Below are positions 13,201-28,200 of a stretch of 64,000 nucleotides of DNA, one piece after another. Each line of letters starts with the position of its first letter. The stretch's first letter is position 1. The position numbers and the translations under genes were made by a program. The stretch lies in NCBI GenBank assembly GCA_022494885.1, contig JAGVSM010002965.1, forward strand, positions 124,001 through 188,000. The letters are read 5' to 3'. The notes under the pieces were generated by a model. That model had not been told where the DNA came from, searched no databases, and saw only the letters and a list, made by a program, of their open reading frames with translations. This stretch comes from Micrasema longulum. Taxonomy: Eukaryota; Arthropoda; Insecta; Trichoptera; Brachycentridae.

Positions 13201-16200
13201 CACTCGAGATATCTCGATTATTTTTCCGATTAGAACGAGTGAACTCGATTAGTTGTAAGCATTTCGAAATGTCTCGATCTTTTTAATAATCGAATATTTC
13301 GATTCTTTTAATTAGATAATTCCCACCATTATTCTTGAGGTTGGCGATTACTACGACGAAAACATTTCTGTCGTGCACTACTTGGAACAGGTCTTTGATG
13401 AACTCGCCATAGTGATTCCCTTAAAAAAACCAGAGTAGATTTGGAGTCGAACCAGAAAACTCACGGCGTACCGCAAATTAAATTTTACGTCAGTAGTTTT
13501 TTGCAATGTCTACATAGATTCTTTTACAGATGAAATCCTCATACTTTAGCCACATATTCCGTGAGAAATAATATCCTTTTTTACAACTTCTTGGCGGAAG
13601 GGAAGACATAAGGGAGACAGAGTTTGGGACGAAAAGAGTATCATGGCTCAGGAATCTTCGGCAGTGGTTTGGAATGCCAGATGCAGCGATGCTCGTCAGA
13701 ATGGCCCAGGACCAAGATGAGTTTCAAGCGATGGTCGCAAACCTCTCATACAAGTGAACCAAACGTGAGACCTTGAGGCGGACCTCAGATTAATTTTACA
13801 TCGTAGATATTTTATTGAAATTGGAAATTTCGTTGGATCTGTTGGTTTTGCTTTCCAGTATGGCTGTTAACGTTGCGGCAACAATGAGCGTCAATGCAGG
13901 GGGCTTGGCCGCCACAGGACTTCGGGTCAACATGCGCATGCACACTTCTACCGCTCTGTCTGCGCAGATCAAGCTCAGGGGAGGGCGCTCCGCCGGCCTC
14001 AAGCTGTCTCTGCCCCACACCAAGCAGGAAATCTTCGAGGCCAGGTAAACTCAACACGGTAGAAGAGGAAAACGGAAGATAAATATTCTTATCTTAAAAC
14101 AAATTCTATGAATGGCATCAATTGAGTAAAGTAATATTTCAATGATGATAATAATCTAAATTGACGTTGTTATAATTTTATTGAATACCATAATGGTAAT
14201 ATTTTTTGCCACTGCTCGTGTAGTTGCAATTTGGTCAGGATTCAGTCATTTGGTCAGTTTGGTGGCCATTTTTAACAATTTATAATTTGCCAAACTTTTT
14301 ATTTTATTAAAAATAAATATTAGCGTTCTTATAATTTACCCAAATATTTCAATTTTGGTGGCCATTTTTAACAATTTGTAAATGACTCACTCGTACAAAA
14401 TGGAAATCAAGTTGGAGTAGAGTGGGGTTCGAACCTCGGGTCTTTGGTATGCGAGTCCGCAAGCCACGGGATCACACCAGATTCGAATCATCTCACAGTG
14501 AAAGAGGCAAATAAAGCAGTAGAGTAAAATTAAATAAAAATCCCAATTTGCGAAATTCAAAATAAATAAAACATTTAATTTTGTAAATAAAAATTCTTGA
14601 TGGAATTTCATTGTAATTTATTATAGAAATAAAATACGAGTGATATTTTCTTCAAATTTGTGGAATCCACAAATTTGGAATATCCAGTGACCGGTTTCAT
14701 CGCTTTCGCGACATCTTCGAGACAAAATAAAGCTGCACTAAAGTAAAATCAGAAAATAAATAAAGCTACACGATTTTTGATGAAAAAAAGTTTTTTTTTC
14801 TAATTTGTCAAAAACAAACAAAAAATTACATTGTAGATTTAAAATACCTGTTTATTTTCATCATTTTCTAATAAACTTACCCTTTGATACGGATTTACCT
14901 GTGCAACATTGGCTTCCTTAATGATTTTTCAATTATTTGAGTTGGTTTTAAATAAACGCACCTCTACGCAGCGCGGGCCAATCCATGCCTATACGTATTG
15001 GCTAATGCATTGGCCAACGTGTTGGGGGGATTATTTGTGGCTGTCAACGATGGCCAAGCGCTGGTCAGCGCATCCACACGTTGTCCCAGCTTTTAGTACG
15101 CTACGAACTACCAGAAAAGGTGCACGCTATTTTTTGTGTGCTTTTGACGTCCGCACATCGGCCCGCACTGACAGATACTGGACGACTCGCCAACATGTGG
15201 GCAGTTTTCAGCGATTTCATAATGTTTTGTTACACTATTATTATTGCTGTACAATATTATTTATCGTTTACTTTTTGTGCTGTTACATGTTCACTTAATT
15301 GCCATACTTACTAGTTCTTTGCTCGATGTATTATTATTGTGTTTTTTTAATTATTTTTTTTGTCAACTTTTTAAAATCATTCTTATGTTGTTAAAATTCC
15401 ACTTGTCAATGCGTTTTAAAGCTACAAGACTTTTTGTGATGTTAGCTATCATATTATATTTATCATATTTTGTAAATGTTATCAACCATCAAATATCTAA
15501 ATTTAGTAAATGGGGTCTAGAATTTCAACCGTCCATGCGCTCAGTAACTGCAAGACTTGTTGTTATCTTACTTCTATTATTATAAATTTGCTTTTTATTT
15601 TGTTTTTAAAATATCATTTTAACTTTAAACTCCACTGTTAAATAATAAAAAAATTAAAAAAATGAAAATAGAGGCTAGATTTCTTACTGTCCATGCGCTC
15701 TGTAGCTGCAAGACGTGCTGGGATATTTATTTATTGTACAGCGCCCTTGAAGTGATTTTCACAAAAATGGCGCTGTATAAATTATCCAAACTTATATATA
15801 TATATATTATTGTAGCATACATATTATTTGTCCTAACTTAACATAGGACTTCAGTCCAATGGAGTTGGGACTTGTATCTTAATTAATGTAAATAAATAAA
15901 TAATTTATGGCTGAAAATTGTGTATTTTATTTTTAATTGAATCGGCATTCACTTCGTAACACCTTAGATAAGGGGAAAAAAAACCCCTGCTCTAAGTTTC
16001 ACTGATTAATCTGTTTATTTTTTGTTTAGATTCTATGTCATTGTGAACAATATTCTGTGTTTATTATATTAGTTTTATATCACCCTTCGATAGGAGAAGT
16101 GCTCTCCCGAAACTATAGTTGTATTCTTGTAAAATAATAAAATTTTGTAACATCGATAACAAAGTTTTATTTTCATAATAATTTAATGTGTATTTTACTC

Positions 16201-19200
16201 ACATTAATTTGCATATCTCTGTTTATTTGTAGATCTGAACTTATAATCTTGCACGGCAGTAAAGAGAGAAAACAAGTTGGTATCAACAAGAACAAAGTGG
16301 AAGCTTCTACTTGTAGCTGGAGAGCTCTTGACTTGGCCGTCGGCATCAAGATGTGTGCAACTTATGAAGTAAGTTCTATGTTAGTGTTTTAATAGCACCA
16401 ATGCAGTGCCCTGAGCACCATCAAGATTGGAATAAGAGGGGTATTTTTTTTGCTAATTTTATTTTCTACGACGCACAACGTAAAGTAAAGTAGAGAAGGT
16501 AAAATATTTTATCGAAAAATAACCTTTCATAAAAAAAAAAAATACTTTGATACAGCGCTATCGTAACTCATTACATTATGAGGAAGGGCAGTGGTCTTTT
16601 TTTATATTGTGCGTGTGTGTGGGTGCGTAAGTATTTTTTTTGTTTGTTTAAAACTTGTAATTATATTAAAAATGGTACAAGAAAGAGCTTGGTAAAAAGT
16701 TTGAAACGTTTTTGTTAAAAGTTAAATCAAGAAATGTTTCAAATTGTATTTTTTAAAGATATATTAAATTTCAAAACCGTATTCTGAAAAAAAAGCATTT
16801 TATTTTAAAATTTAACTCATACACACTGAATGAATAATGTGCGACGAGTCCCATACAATACGTTAGGTAACCACAAAATGCAGTAATGGACAATTATCAT
16901 AGATTTTTTTAATTAGCTCATAAATTAATCTCAAAACTCGGTACTCGGTAAAGATCGGTACTATTCTTATTCAATCTGTTAATTAATAATGGAGATATAA
17001 AGGATTAAATTCTAGTAATTTGAATGGTGCCAAAAACAAACAATTCGTGACGTCATCAAGTATGACGTCTTCGGATGTTTTGTGACGTCATCGGATTTTT
17101 TTTCATCAATGTCTATGGATTTTATAGAGTATTGTAGATAGCTTCCTTTTTCTATGTGTCGTTTGTTTACATTTACGGCGTCCTGTCACTTATCAAACGC
17201 TACGAGTTGTGATTTATAATTTTCATGATAAATTGATAATTCAATTTATCATTATCATAATAAATTAATATTTAGAAGAGGTTGAAAACCATAAAATAAT
17301 AAAAGAAATTCGAGATGTAAGATGTAATCCGTTTTCACTTTCATCTGTCAGTGCCTGGAACTGGAGTGTGGAGTGGGTAAGGGGGGGGCTTAAGATAATA
17401 TGCATAGACAACTCTCCTTATATTTCTATCTGTGGCCTGCGGCATTACCAACATTAAAATGAATGCATTACTCGTGAAGTTCTGTGACAAAATTTAATAC
17501 CAACTTACGAAACGATTGTTTTCGAAAGACCTTATTTTCGAAACGAAAATAATGAATGAAAATATTCATTACAGGGGTTTATATAAACACTAGGAGAATC
17601 TTTTATTTGTAGAGTGGGTAAAATCCGATATTCCTCCCGAGTGATAATACCCTATTATAATAGTAATAATGATTATGTTTATAATGTTTCAGAAATTTTG
17701 TTACATAACGAATATACTACAACAAAGTAATTTCAAAATAAGAATAATTGAGTTAAACAATTTTAATTTTAAGAGTTTACGAATTTAGAATTAACCTAAT
17801 TGTCGTAATTACCTTACGATATGTAAGGTTATAAAGTATGTTCATTATAGTGGGCTGATGATGCATGAAGTTTTTTTATTCTTTTAGACATCAAAATAGA
17901 AGAAAATGTTGCGTTTTTATTTATTTATTTATTATTATAACTATAACTAACGGCCGTAGCCAATTTGTACAAAATTAAAGTTAAATACGAGGTTATATAA
18001 AATAAAGAAAACGTTGTTAATTGTTATGGTTAAACTCAGTAAAAGTAATGTTTAGTAAAATAAATAATAAAAGATTGATAGTAAAAGGGTGAAGTATAGA
18101 AGAAAAGTAGTAAAAAAGAGATGCATTTTAAGTTTGTAAAGCTTACATAGGCACACATTGTTAGGCACAAAAATTCAGCAAAAATAGAAAAATAAATACA
18201 TATTTATGAGTATATTATACAAACAGACTGAATCTTCGGTTCATCAGTTATTGTTGCAAAGTCAGTAGTACTTATTTCCTATGTACAACCGAATGAGCAT
18301 GAATCATCTAGGTAGCAAGTATGACTGTTTGTATATATAATGTTTCGGGGGTCTCAAACTAATTATTTTATTTATTCTATCTTAAAATTAAAGAAAATAC
18401 ATGTAAAAAATCAAATAAAAATGTTTTTGGATCACATTGAACGTAAAAATCTTTTTTTTTTAAATCCATACTACGTTTGGCCCTCAGCCGAGGTTTGAAG
18501 TTTATAACTGTCTGAATATTTTGTTAATTACCTGTATTGATACAATTATTTTTTTGTTAGTAAAGTTATTACTTAATCACATTATAAACTCGAACGCGTT
18601 TTAAAACTACCGAAATCGAAAAAGTTTACACTCCGCGAAACTGATATCGTTGAGCACCTGGCTAATATTGATGAAAACATTGGCTCATTAAAACAATGCT
18701 ACCCATTTATTACAAAACAGCGATTTAAACAAACACCAAATAAATAGTCTAGATCTTGTCTTGGTGTCTTTTATGTTTGTCAATGCCTCTTTTCTTTTTT
18801 TTAAATGTTTTTAACTATTCTTTTATTGTAATATTAAAACCCTATAAATTGTATACATGGACAATGTCCGTTAATAAATAAATTAATTAATTAAACAAAG
18901 TGCAATTTACTCCATTAGATGCTTATTTAATGAGGTTTTACTGCACAGTATAACATTTAATTGGACTGATTCTTACTTAAATACGAAATGACAGCCGGTT
19001 TAGCGAAAAAAATTAACTTTTTCGAAAACTTCAAACTCTGAATGAGGGCCAAAAGTAGTATCAAATATTTTTTGCATTCCAATCAATCCAAAAGGCAATC
19101 TTTTAGACCCCTTTTATTTCGAAATTTGTAATTAACCCGGGTCCTTAAGTCCATTCCTCAGAGTAATAATTCGCTACCCGCTTATAGAAAAGCCACTTCG

Positions 19201-22200
19201 CTCTGTTGCATAGAACAAAAGCGTTCCAAATTTGGCACCATCTTTAGGCCAAGGTCTCAATCGCACATACGATTGAGACTATCATCCAAATGCGTTAGCA
19301 TGAACTCATTTAATTTACCATCTCCTGACAGGCGCAATAAGGATCTTCAGCCAAAAAAAATGTTTTCTTACGCGCGGTAAAAATCAGAGCGTTAAATTAT
19401 ACTGCAAGGTTTCTTGAAAATCTACCAAAAAACCAACTACTTTCAACGACGTCCCTAGTTCATATGAATCAACTAACGATAAAACAGTAGTGGAAGATTT
19501 TCATTTATTTTTTCAATGTTACTATATCATTGTAGACTGTTGGTTTGTTTAAAATAAATAAATAAACTCTCAAATCCCTGTTTTGAGAAATCAAGCATTT
19601 AAGTTTAATATTTAAAGCATTAACTTTGTGGTCAAACATTTTAATAAATGTTATTAAATATTTATAAATAACCACCTACCGACTTTTCTATGTCTACCGG
19701 TTTCGAGACGTACCCGTCTCTTCGAATGTCGGTTTGCATGTTAGTTTAATTGGTATCCTGGCGAAAAGACGGGTACATCTCGAAACCATTAGACGTAGAA
19801 AAGTCTGTAAGTGGTTATATACAAATATTTTATAACATTCATTTAAGTTTTGTTCCAATTTCACTCTTTTATATCTTATTTTAATATAGTAAGATGTTAA
19901 GTGCTCATTTAAGAACAAGTTTTTTTTTTCCGTTTCTTAATTTTATACTAAGTAAATATTTTGTTATTGAAATCTTTTAGCCTGAATAAAATACCGGGTA
20001 TACGACTTAACCTTAAATTTATTTTTAAAACTACAGATATTTATTTATTTTATTTTATTAACATAAACTGCAAATCTGCCTTTTACAAACATTTATAATA
20101 CTAACATATTTGGCTTCAATTTTTTTTTTTTTTATACATAAATTTACTTATACTCAAGATTTATTAAAAAAATAAAACCTAAAAATCATACAAGATTTAT
20201 ATTTAAAAAATTAACCTAAAAATTATACAGCATATTCAGTAGAAAGTTTAAATAATAAAACATTCTATAGTAATACAACAAGAAAATCATAAGTACTGTT
20301 TCATACAGCTGGGCAAAGTGAACAAAAAACTGTGAATATTATGAAAAGCATGAATAAACAAATATAATTACCATTCACCATCTTTGAAAAAGTTTAAAAG
20401 GTTTGTTCTATAGCAACAATACCCTACACTAAATATATCAGATACGTGGGAATAACTATTGCCGAATTCATGAAGTCTATTTAATACGGCATTACAAGTA
20501 TACACTGTCCGTAAATTGTTGCTACAAAACGGTGGCAACTGTCCAGTCATTCTTCCAGGCACCCTGAAGTTGATATGAAATATATATGAAATTTAATATG
20601 ACTTAGTATATTTTGCCAGTTTGTAGAGCGTTAAAAACTTTACAAAACTGCATAATTAAGTCAAATCAGCACATTTTTGAGTTAACATTTTTTGCCAGTA
20701 TACCACGATATAGTCTTTTATAGCCTCCGGACTGGCATAAGAAGCATGAGACAGATCATCTTGCCTTCGTGTTCGCTTATTTGCTGCGATTGGACTACTA
20801 ATAATTACCTGAATTAATATTGTGTCTCTTCTTTTTAGTTTCCTAACCTAACTGCCGTGAATGACGCTCCATACTTCCTTATGGCTGGACCAGCCAATTA
20901 TTTGCTATCTCTTGAAAAAGTAGACCCAAGTGCAAATGTGTACTCTTTCCTCTACAGTCTGGAATCCAACAAAACTGCATCAGTTGTAGGGTTCGAATTC
21001 GACACACCAGGATCCAAGGTAAGATTCTTGTATTTTATTTAATACGAGCTGAAGCCGACAATGCTTTGCTATTGCTGGATTAGATGTTATACTCGTATCT
21101 GGATTAAATGAACAAAATCGAATGCTATCGAAATACGATTTCTCGTGTGAATGTGTCATAAAAATATTTACGATAGATGCACAAATTTTGAGATCCGTAC
21201 ATAACGTAAGGCTAAGATAAGCATTAACAACAAAATCAAGAAAGAAGTTCTGCGTTGGTTTGAACATGTAGATTGAACGGACAACGAAAGAACGGCTAAA
21301 AATATTAACAATGCGAATGTTCATGGATGCAGAAATAGAGGAAGACCGAGAAAGACATGGCATGACCAAATCCTACAAATACTTGATGGATATGGAAAAA
21401 GTTGGAATAATTGGTGTGCGTGCATGAGAAGATCTATAAATGTAGAGGAAGCGAGACCTGAATGCAAAGATAGAGTGATGTGGCGTTATATTCTCTCTCC
21501 CTACCCTTACAGGGAAACGGCGTGATGGTTTGTTGTTTGTTTTTGTTGTTAAAAAAAAACATTTCTCTAATGCCATAATTCTGAGAGAAAATACGTGAAT
21601 CCGTTTGTATGAAGAAAAGTCGGACCACGTTTCCTCTTAAGCTAAAACATAATTGAGTATACTTACAAAACTTTACTAAAAAAACCTTTAGTAAAACCGT
21701 TTGGATAAACGTAAAAAAGATGTTGTAACTTTTCATTGGTAAGTAGGTACTTGTTTATGATTGAATTCCAAATCTAAAAATAATAGATATTCAAATATTG
21801 AATTCAAGTAGGTACCTTAGTACTTGTTAATGTTTGAATTCCAAAACATAAAATAATAAATCATTTAACTATTCTGGTACATAAGAAAACATCATATGAT
21901 CTGATACCATTTACCATTAATATAATATTAGGTCTTATGCTGTGTTAACCTTTTCCTTACGGTTTCAAAAACATCCGCGCGTTACGGTGCTCTGTAGTCA
22001 TTACACATGCAAAAACTGAGACATTTTGAAAGGAAAATTTTAATATTCATGGGCAGTCCTTCAATTATTTATAGTTGATGTCAAAAGTGACAACATGTTC
22101 AATATAATTGCAAAAAACATTTTTAAAAAACATAAGTTTATACTCGCAGCGCGGGGGAAAGAACCGCCACTTACAAAATCCGGAGAGCTACTAGTTCGTG

Positions 22201-25200
22201 TGTGTGACGCGTGAAATTGTTTCTCTCGCTCCAGAATATACCTGTTTATCGAGAGTGAGACAATTATATCGTCCGACTAACTTGCAAAACTCCAATCTCC
22301 AAAAAAAAAAAATTTACAGAAGGGTGATTTCAAAAAAATAAACTGTTTTTTTACCCTCCTGTAAAATTTTTCTTTTTGGAGATTGGAGTTTTGCAAGTCA
22401 GTCAGACGATATATAAGGTTACTATTTTACTACGTACTTCGCAACATGTGACACATTGGTAAACTTTCTATTGTATTGGTGATTTATCTACAATTTTTGA
22501 TAAAATGCTTTTTCTGTTCCCTATAAGCATTAATTATTTAATTAAAAAATATTTTAACCGATACGAAAATGTATAGAGGAGTGCCGAAAATTTTAACCCA
22601 TAATTTGAAATATTCATGGAGATATTCACATTATTAGATGCAATGTGTACTAGCTACATTACTATTTTATTTTATTTTTACATCTGAGCATGTTTTTCAT
22701 TCTTTATTTCCATTCTTAATTTTTAATTACTCTTACAAATTTTCTTCATTTTTAATATTATTTCCATTTGTAAATACTCACTACAAACTACAAACCTTAA
22801 AATATCTTTTTTTCACTTAAATTTTAATTTTTAAACAACTTTCATTTTATGTTTTCTTTTTTCTTCTCTTTTTTATGCTTTCATAATTAACCTTACATAT
22901 AATTGCTTTTTAATATGGAAACTTCACTGGTCCATTAGAATTAAGTCTAAATGTGTAAAATATTAAACTTTGTAACTGTACTGTATGTTTCCTGAATAAA
23001 AGAAAAAATAAAAATAAAAAAAAATAAAAAATAAAAAAAGCACCGAGAAGGGAGAGCTAAGAAAGTTAATAGAATTGAATGAAAACAAAATAAACATGGT
23101 AATGAAAAATTGATAATTAATTCTTATAATAATTCTAGACCAAACGCATGTTCAACGCCAGCATCAGTTCCTTCCCCAACACGGGATCCGCAGTCCTGGC
23201 CTACCACTCCTCAAACCACTACCTCAAGGCCCTGGCTTCCTATAAGAACTACCCGGACACCAAGCACATGGAGTGTATGCTGGACATCGATGGCCAGAAG
23301 CACTTTGACGCTGTCATGTCACTCTCCAAACAAAACCAGAAGAACGGCTATATATTAATTCCGCGCCTTTACGTGGCTGTTAATGGAGAAAGAATCACTG
23401 AATTGGGAGGTAAGGAACGATCAAATAGCTAGAAAATGATTTACCAACCCTTACGGGTTATTACATTAATCCAGGTGAGACTATTATGTCACATGAGTCT
23501 ACATAGAATACAAGGCTTGATATCATAAGGTGGTTACTACAACCAGGTAACTTCAAAATCATCATTTGTGAGTTACCCACTTAAAACACGTTTTTTATCC
23601 TCCTCCGTGAATGCTACAAATAGACAAGCCATGCATTTAAATCCTAATAATAATCATAATCATTATAATTATTTATTATTTAAAAAGGCTCAAATATGTT
23701 AAATGTCAACGTTTCCGGGATTTGAACCCGGGACCTCAAGAATGGTAGACGAACGCACGACGAGGCGGAGGTTTTTCCACTCGATTTCGTTTTTCAGGAT
23801 CGAATTAAAAACATTCATCTAGAATATATCACCTTTCTTTTAACAATTTTAAATTAATAAGGGTATATGATATACTATCGAGTAATTATTTATTAGTAGA
23901 ATAAACAATATTTTTTAATTTAAAATTTGGAGTTCCACAAAAACAGTCCATTTTCAATGCAATAGGCCACGCCCCTAATACGTCACGATTCGTGTAAATT
24001 TTGAACTTTGTTTTGAACCCTTTAAATTTAAATAGAACATCGTCACGAATCTTGACGTCACCATTATCAAGGCCAAACATGTCGCGTTTTTTAAAGTCAT
24101 GTATAAAAACATTTTTCAACAATATCCGTATTGATTTTGAAAATACAAAATTTTTTTCCAAATCCATTTAATATATTTTATCGTTTTTCGTAGTAGGTGA
24201 TATTTCCATATTATTGTTTTGTTTCTCACACAGAACTGTATTCTTCATCCGCACAAACACAGACATGCACTATTAGGTGCTTATAAAAGAATGATGGAGA
24301 AGAAAACAAAAGTTAGTTTTTATCAATCTCCCAATCCATGGGTACTTTTAATATTAATTATAAAAAGTGTGTGATTAGTAATTGAACACTATTGCTTGCT
24401 TCTCCATACCAAATTTTTATGTGATTGCATTCGTTTAAAATTATTAATCGGGTTCTTTTCTCTATCACAACTCCTTTTTGTGCTAGTTAACAGAAAAGGG
24501 TTTATAATAAGGACATGTGGGTAAAACTATTTTTAAAAATACCATTATGTTTTCGCAGGTACATTGCGAATGGCTCAAAAGAAAGGAGTATCACAATGCG
24601 ACGTTTCTCTGGAATTTCAAACAAAACGTCTGGCAAGTAGATTGATTGGATACCTGACATGGAATGGCCCAAGCAAGGTATTTATTTATTTATAAATTTA
24701 CACGCCCTACGGGCTTTTACGTTTATTAGAAATATATTCAAGTGCAGCAGTGAAACAAAAAGATACAATAATAAGTAAGAATAAGGAAAGGTACCAACAT
24801 AGGTTTATGGGTATATGGAAAGATATTTAATATATTTACTTATAAAAACATACTTTGCATACATACACATATACATACATGCATGTATATGTATATACAT
24901 ATTTATATATATATATATATATATACTCGTTACCTAGCCGCTGGCCGGTGTAGTCTAGGTATTGGTAAATTGTAATAATAATTATGATTGCCAGGAGATT
25001 AAAAAAATAACTTTAGCTGCCGAATATTTCGAACAGGTACGTTTATGCTGATAACACTAGTTGATTCCGGAACGTTCAATACGTCATTTGCTATTTAATA
25101 TAAATTTAATAAATCATTTATAATCCTGCTTTTACAAAGAGTCGACATATTAAGTGTCATGGAAATGTTGCAAGAACCACAAGCTAAACAGGTTGCTGAC

Positions 25201-28200
25201 TACTTTCCTTGGAGAAATTGGTCGCAGGGAGTCTGAGGGGTTAATGGTGGCTGTTAGATGGCCAACACATGTTTTAATTTAAATTGTTTATATATATTTA
25301 TAGTTTTTTACTGATTTAATTTTTAACTTTTTAACTTGTTTTACCTATGTATTTATTTTTTAAATTTTTATTACATCTTTTACTTTATTTTTTAATATGC
25401 TGTTTTTTTTTTCTTTTTTCTTTCTTTAAATATGCTTTTTGCCATACAACATACATTTTTTTTTTTTATGACTTTAAATATGTTTCTTACTATGTATTCT
25501 GTTTTTATTTCGCATTTTACTGAGTTTCAAAATATTTTTATAGACATATTTATATATTTTCATTGTTTTTTTTATACTATGTTTTCACTGCATTTATTAC
25601 TTTGTTTTTATAATTTATTTTTTTTGCTACGTTTTTTTTTACTACATTTTTACTATGTTTTTACTACATTTTTACTATGCTTTTACTACAATTTTACTAT
25701 GTTTTTATTACATTTTACTCTGTTTTTACTACATTTTTTACCATGTCTTTACTCCATGTTTTACTTTGTTTTTCACTTTGTCCTGTATCTTTATAACTGT
25801 TTCTATAAATTGATTATTGTTTTTTATATTTTTTGACTGTTTTAGAACGGGGTAAATAACCCTAGTTAGACAGTCAAAGCAACTTTACATAAATTATAAT
25901 TTTGTGTATGTAATATAATGATAATAAATAAATAAATAAAATTAAGTGTACATAATAAATTGTCGTAATCAATATTTTCAGTGGGTATATTTATTAATAT
26001 TGTAATTGATGAATCTAAGGAATTTACGTTGTACTCTTTCTTTAAAATATGAACATTGTAATAAGGTGACCAAATTGTTGAATTGAATTCTAAATTACTT
26101 CTAACTAAGGCAGTAAATAGTACTTTGAGGGTAGAGATAGAATTAAAATCCTTTACAGTTCGCTGCAAATATTCGAGACATTTTATCGCCTTATTAGTGA
26201 TGGTATCAATGTGAGGAATAAACGATAATTTTTCATCAAAAACTATCTCCAAATCCTTTTTTTGTGTAACTCTTCCCAGATTAATATTATTGATGTTAGA
26301 ATCGAATAATATAGGTTTTTTACTTCTTGTAAATGATATTACATAACACTTGTCGACATTTAAGTAAAGTTCATTTTTCTGGCACCAGTTGTACAGTCTA
26401 TTGATATTAGTTTAATTATTTTTTATTTTACCCTAAAATAGCAGTTAAATTAATATATTGGATTTTTTGTTTTCAATCGTTTCAGCAACTAGTTTTTTGC
26501 ATTTTTTTATTGTTTGTCATACAATCTTTGCTGGCGTTTATTTAGCTGATTGATACACACTATTTATTTATTTATTTGGATCACCAACAGCTATAATTAT
26601 CTTATATATATAACAAAACAAATAACAAATAAGCCAATTACAGGTTTTCACAAGTAGCATCACAGTGAGTTAAAAAAGATTCTCGAACATAAAATGAATA
26701 GTAATTAAATGTAAATTCAAAAGAAAAGAAAAAATACTACGAATTATTTCGAAAGCAAACGCCGTACGTCATTAAGATTATTTGCAAATAAATCTGTGTT
26801 AAATGATTTATTTATTACATTAAAATTATTAATTACTATTAAATTTATTTAAAAATCATCTTTGTACGTGTTTTTTATGGACGATTATGTTTGGCAAGTT
26901 CATACAATCTGAAATCACTCTGCTGCATGCTGGAATTGAGGTTGATTAAGGAACGATTGATCCATCAGTAAATAAATATTTTCAGTACCAAATATCACAT
27001 TTGTTTTACAACTGCGTTGTATTTAAACAACCATTACGGAGCACTGTGTTTGCTCACCCGATCAGCACCATGCGAAGGAACTACTAAAAGGGCATTTACA
27101 AAGGTTTGCTTTCGACCTAATAAAACTGCGCCGAAACCAAGTGAAGATTTATCATTTCCACCCTTACTGGGTACTGCAAATAATATAAACACTTTGATAG
27201 AATTAATCTCGTTGAAACTTCTAGATGTAGGTTCTGCAGTTCAAATAATGAAACGCCTTTACACATGTTATATGAATGTGGTGCTTTAGATTACAAAAGA
27301 TGCTATTTCTTCGGTGTACTATTGGTTACACCTGAAGATGTGAGAGCACTCTACCCCTACATGATGTCCTGCTTGGAGAAAGATATTAAGCCATAGATAT
27401 AAAAGCACTCACTTTCCATTCAGTAGCCCTGCTCTTCAAAGACCTAGGCTTGAATGGCGAGAATTAATTCATGGTTACACGCCACAATAGATCTACACAG
27501 CTCGCAGTGACCTCAGGAGCTTTTTTGGCCCTAACTCCTATCTACAAGAACTTGAACCGTAACTGAATTTGCTCTTGTAATAGTCTATACTATATTGCAA
27601 TGAGTTTTCTGATAATATAATTTGAATCAACTATGAATATGTATCTACATTTAGTTATGCTTCGATTTCACTTGAAAGGTCGCTTTGAGAGGGTGTTTCT
27701 CATGAAATAAAATAGCTTTTTTGTCATTTTAGGGAGCGAAACTTCGATTAGACTATCAGTTCTTGGATGAAAAGCGCGAATCTATAAAAATTGACGCCCT
27801 AATAAGCAATAGAGAGATGGGAGAAAGATTGGATTTCTACGGAGAATTGGGTCTTGACTTTTCATCATATCCTCATCTGAATTTTTTCACTGCCACGAAG
27901 TACATGGTAAGTAACACATTCACTTTAATTTGTCTGTCATGTTTTTATTATAAATACGGTTCAGTTTAGTGCCACTTAATTGGTTTTAATTATTTCAATT
28001 TATTTCAACAAAGAGGGAAAACATTTTTGAGAAGGGAATATGGAAGTCTAGGCATTTACAGGGCTTATGACCTGTCATTGGCTGGTTTAAGTGGCCACTT
28101 TACACACTGTTTAACCGTTCAGTCTGAGAAAATGACACGGACAAGTACATGGACATATTGAATCTTACATTTTTATACAAAAATTAAAAACAGAGATTAA

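Larger units (their letters stand above)
12133..13334. mobile_element. TIR DNA element with internal 36-bp minisatellite and nested SINE
   Basis: The left end 'aataatgggaataatcgaaa' (12133) and right end 'ttcccaccattatt' (to 13334) are imperfect inverted repeats. 'atcgaaat' and 'cattcgagacat'-like words recur near both ends in inverted orientation. A SINE (12465-12700) is nested inside. No transposase is seen. Subterminal word repeats suggest a hAT-like non-autonomous element, but the class is not proven. Confidence 0.6.

Noticed and set aside
12948..13286. Repetitive open frames (12-residue period) on both strands
   Set aside because: They arise from a 36-bp tandem minisatellite inside a transposon. 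No start context, no homology.
14909..15585. Overlapping + open frames of 77-129 codons
   Set aside because: They lie in different frames, match no family and continue into AT-rich sequence with an antisense retroelement UTR.
23705..23775. tRNA gene candidate with a good B box
   Set aside because: The acceptor stem does not pair and the head equals the SINE family 1 consensus.
25432..25836. 134-codon phenylalanine/leucine-rich open frame
   Set aside because: T-rich tandem sequence produces it. Composition is simple and there is no domain.
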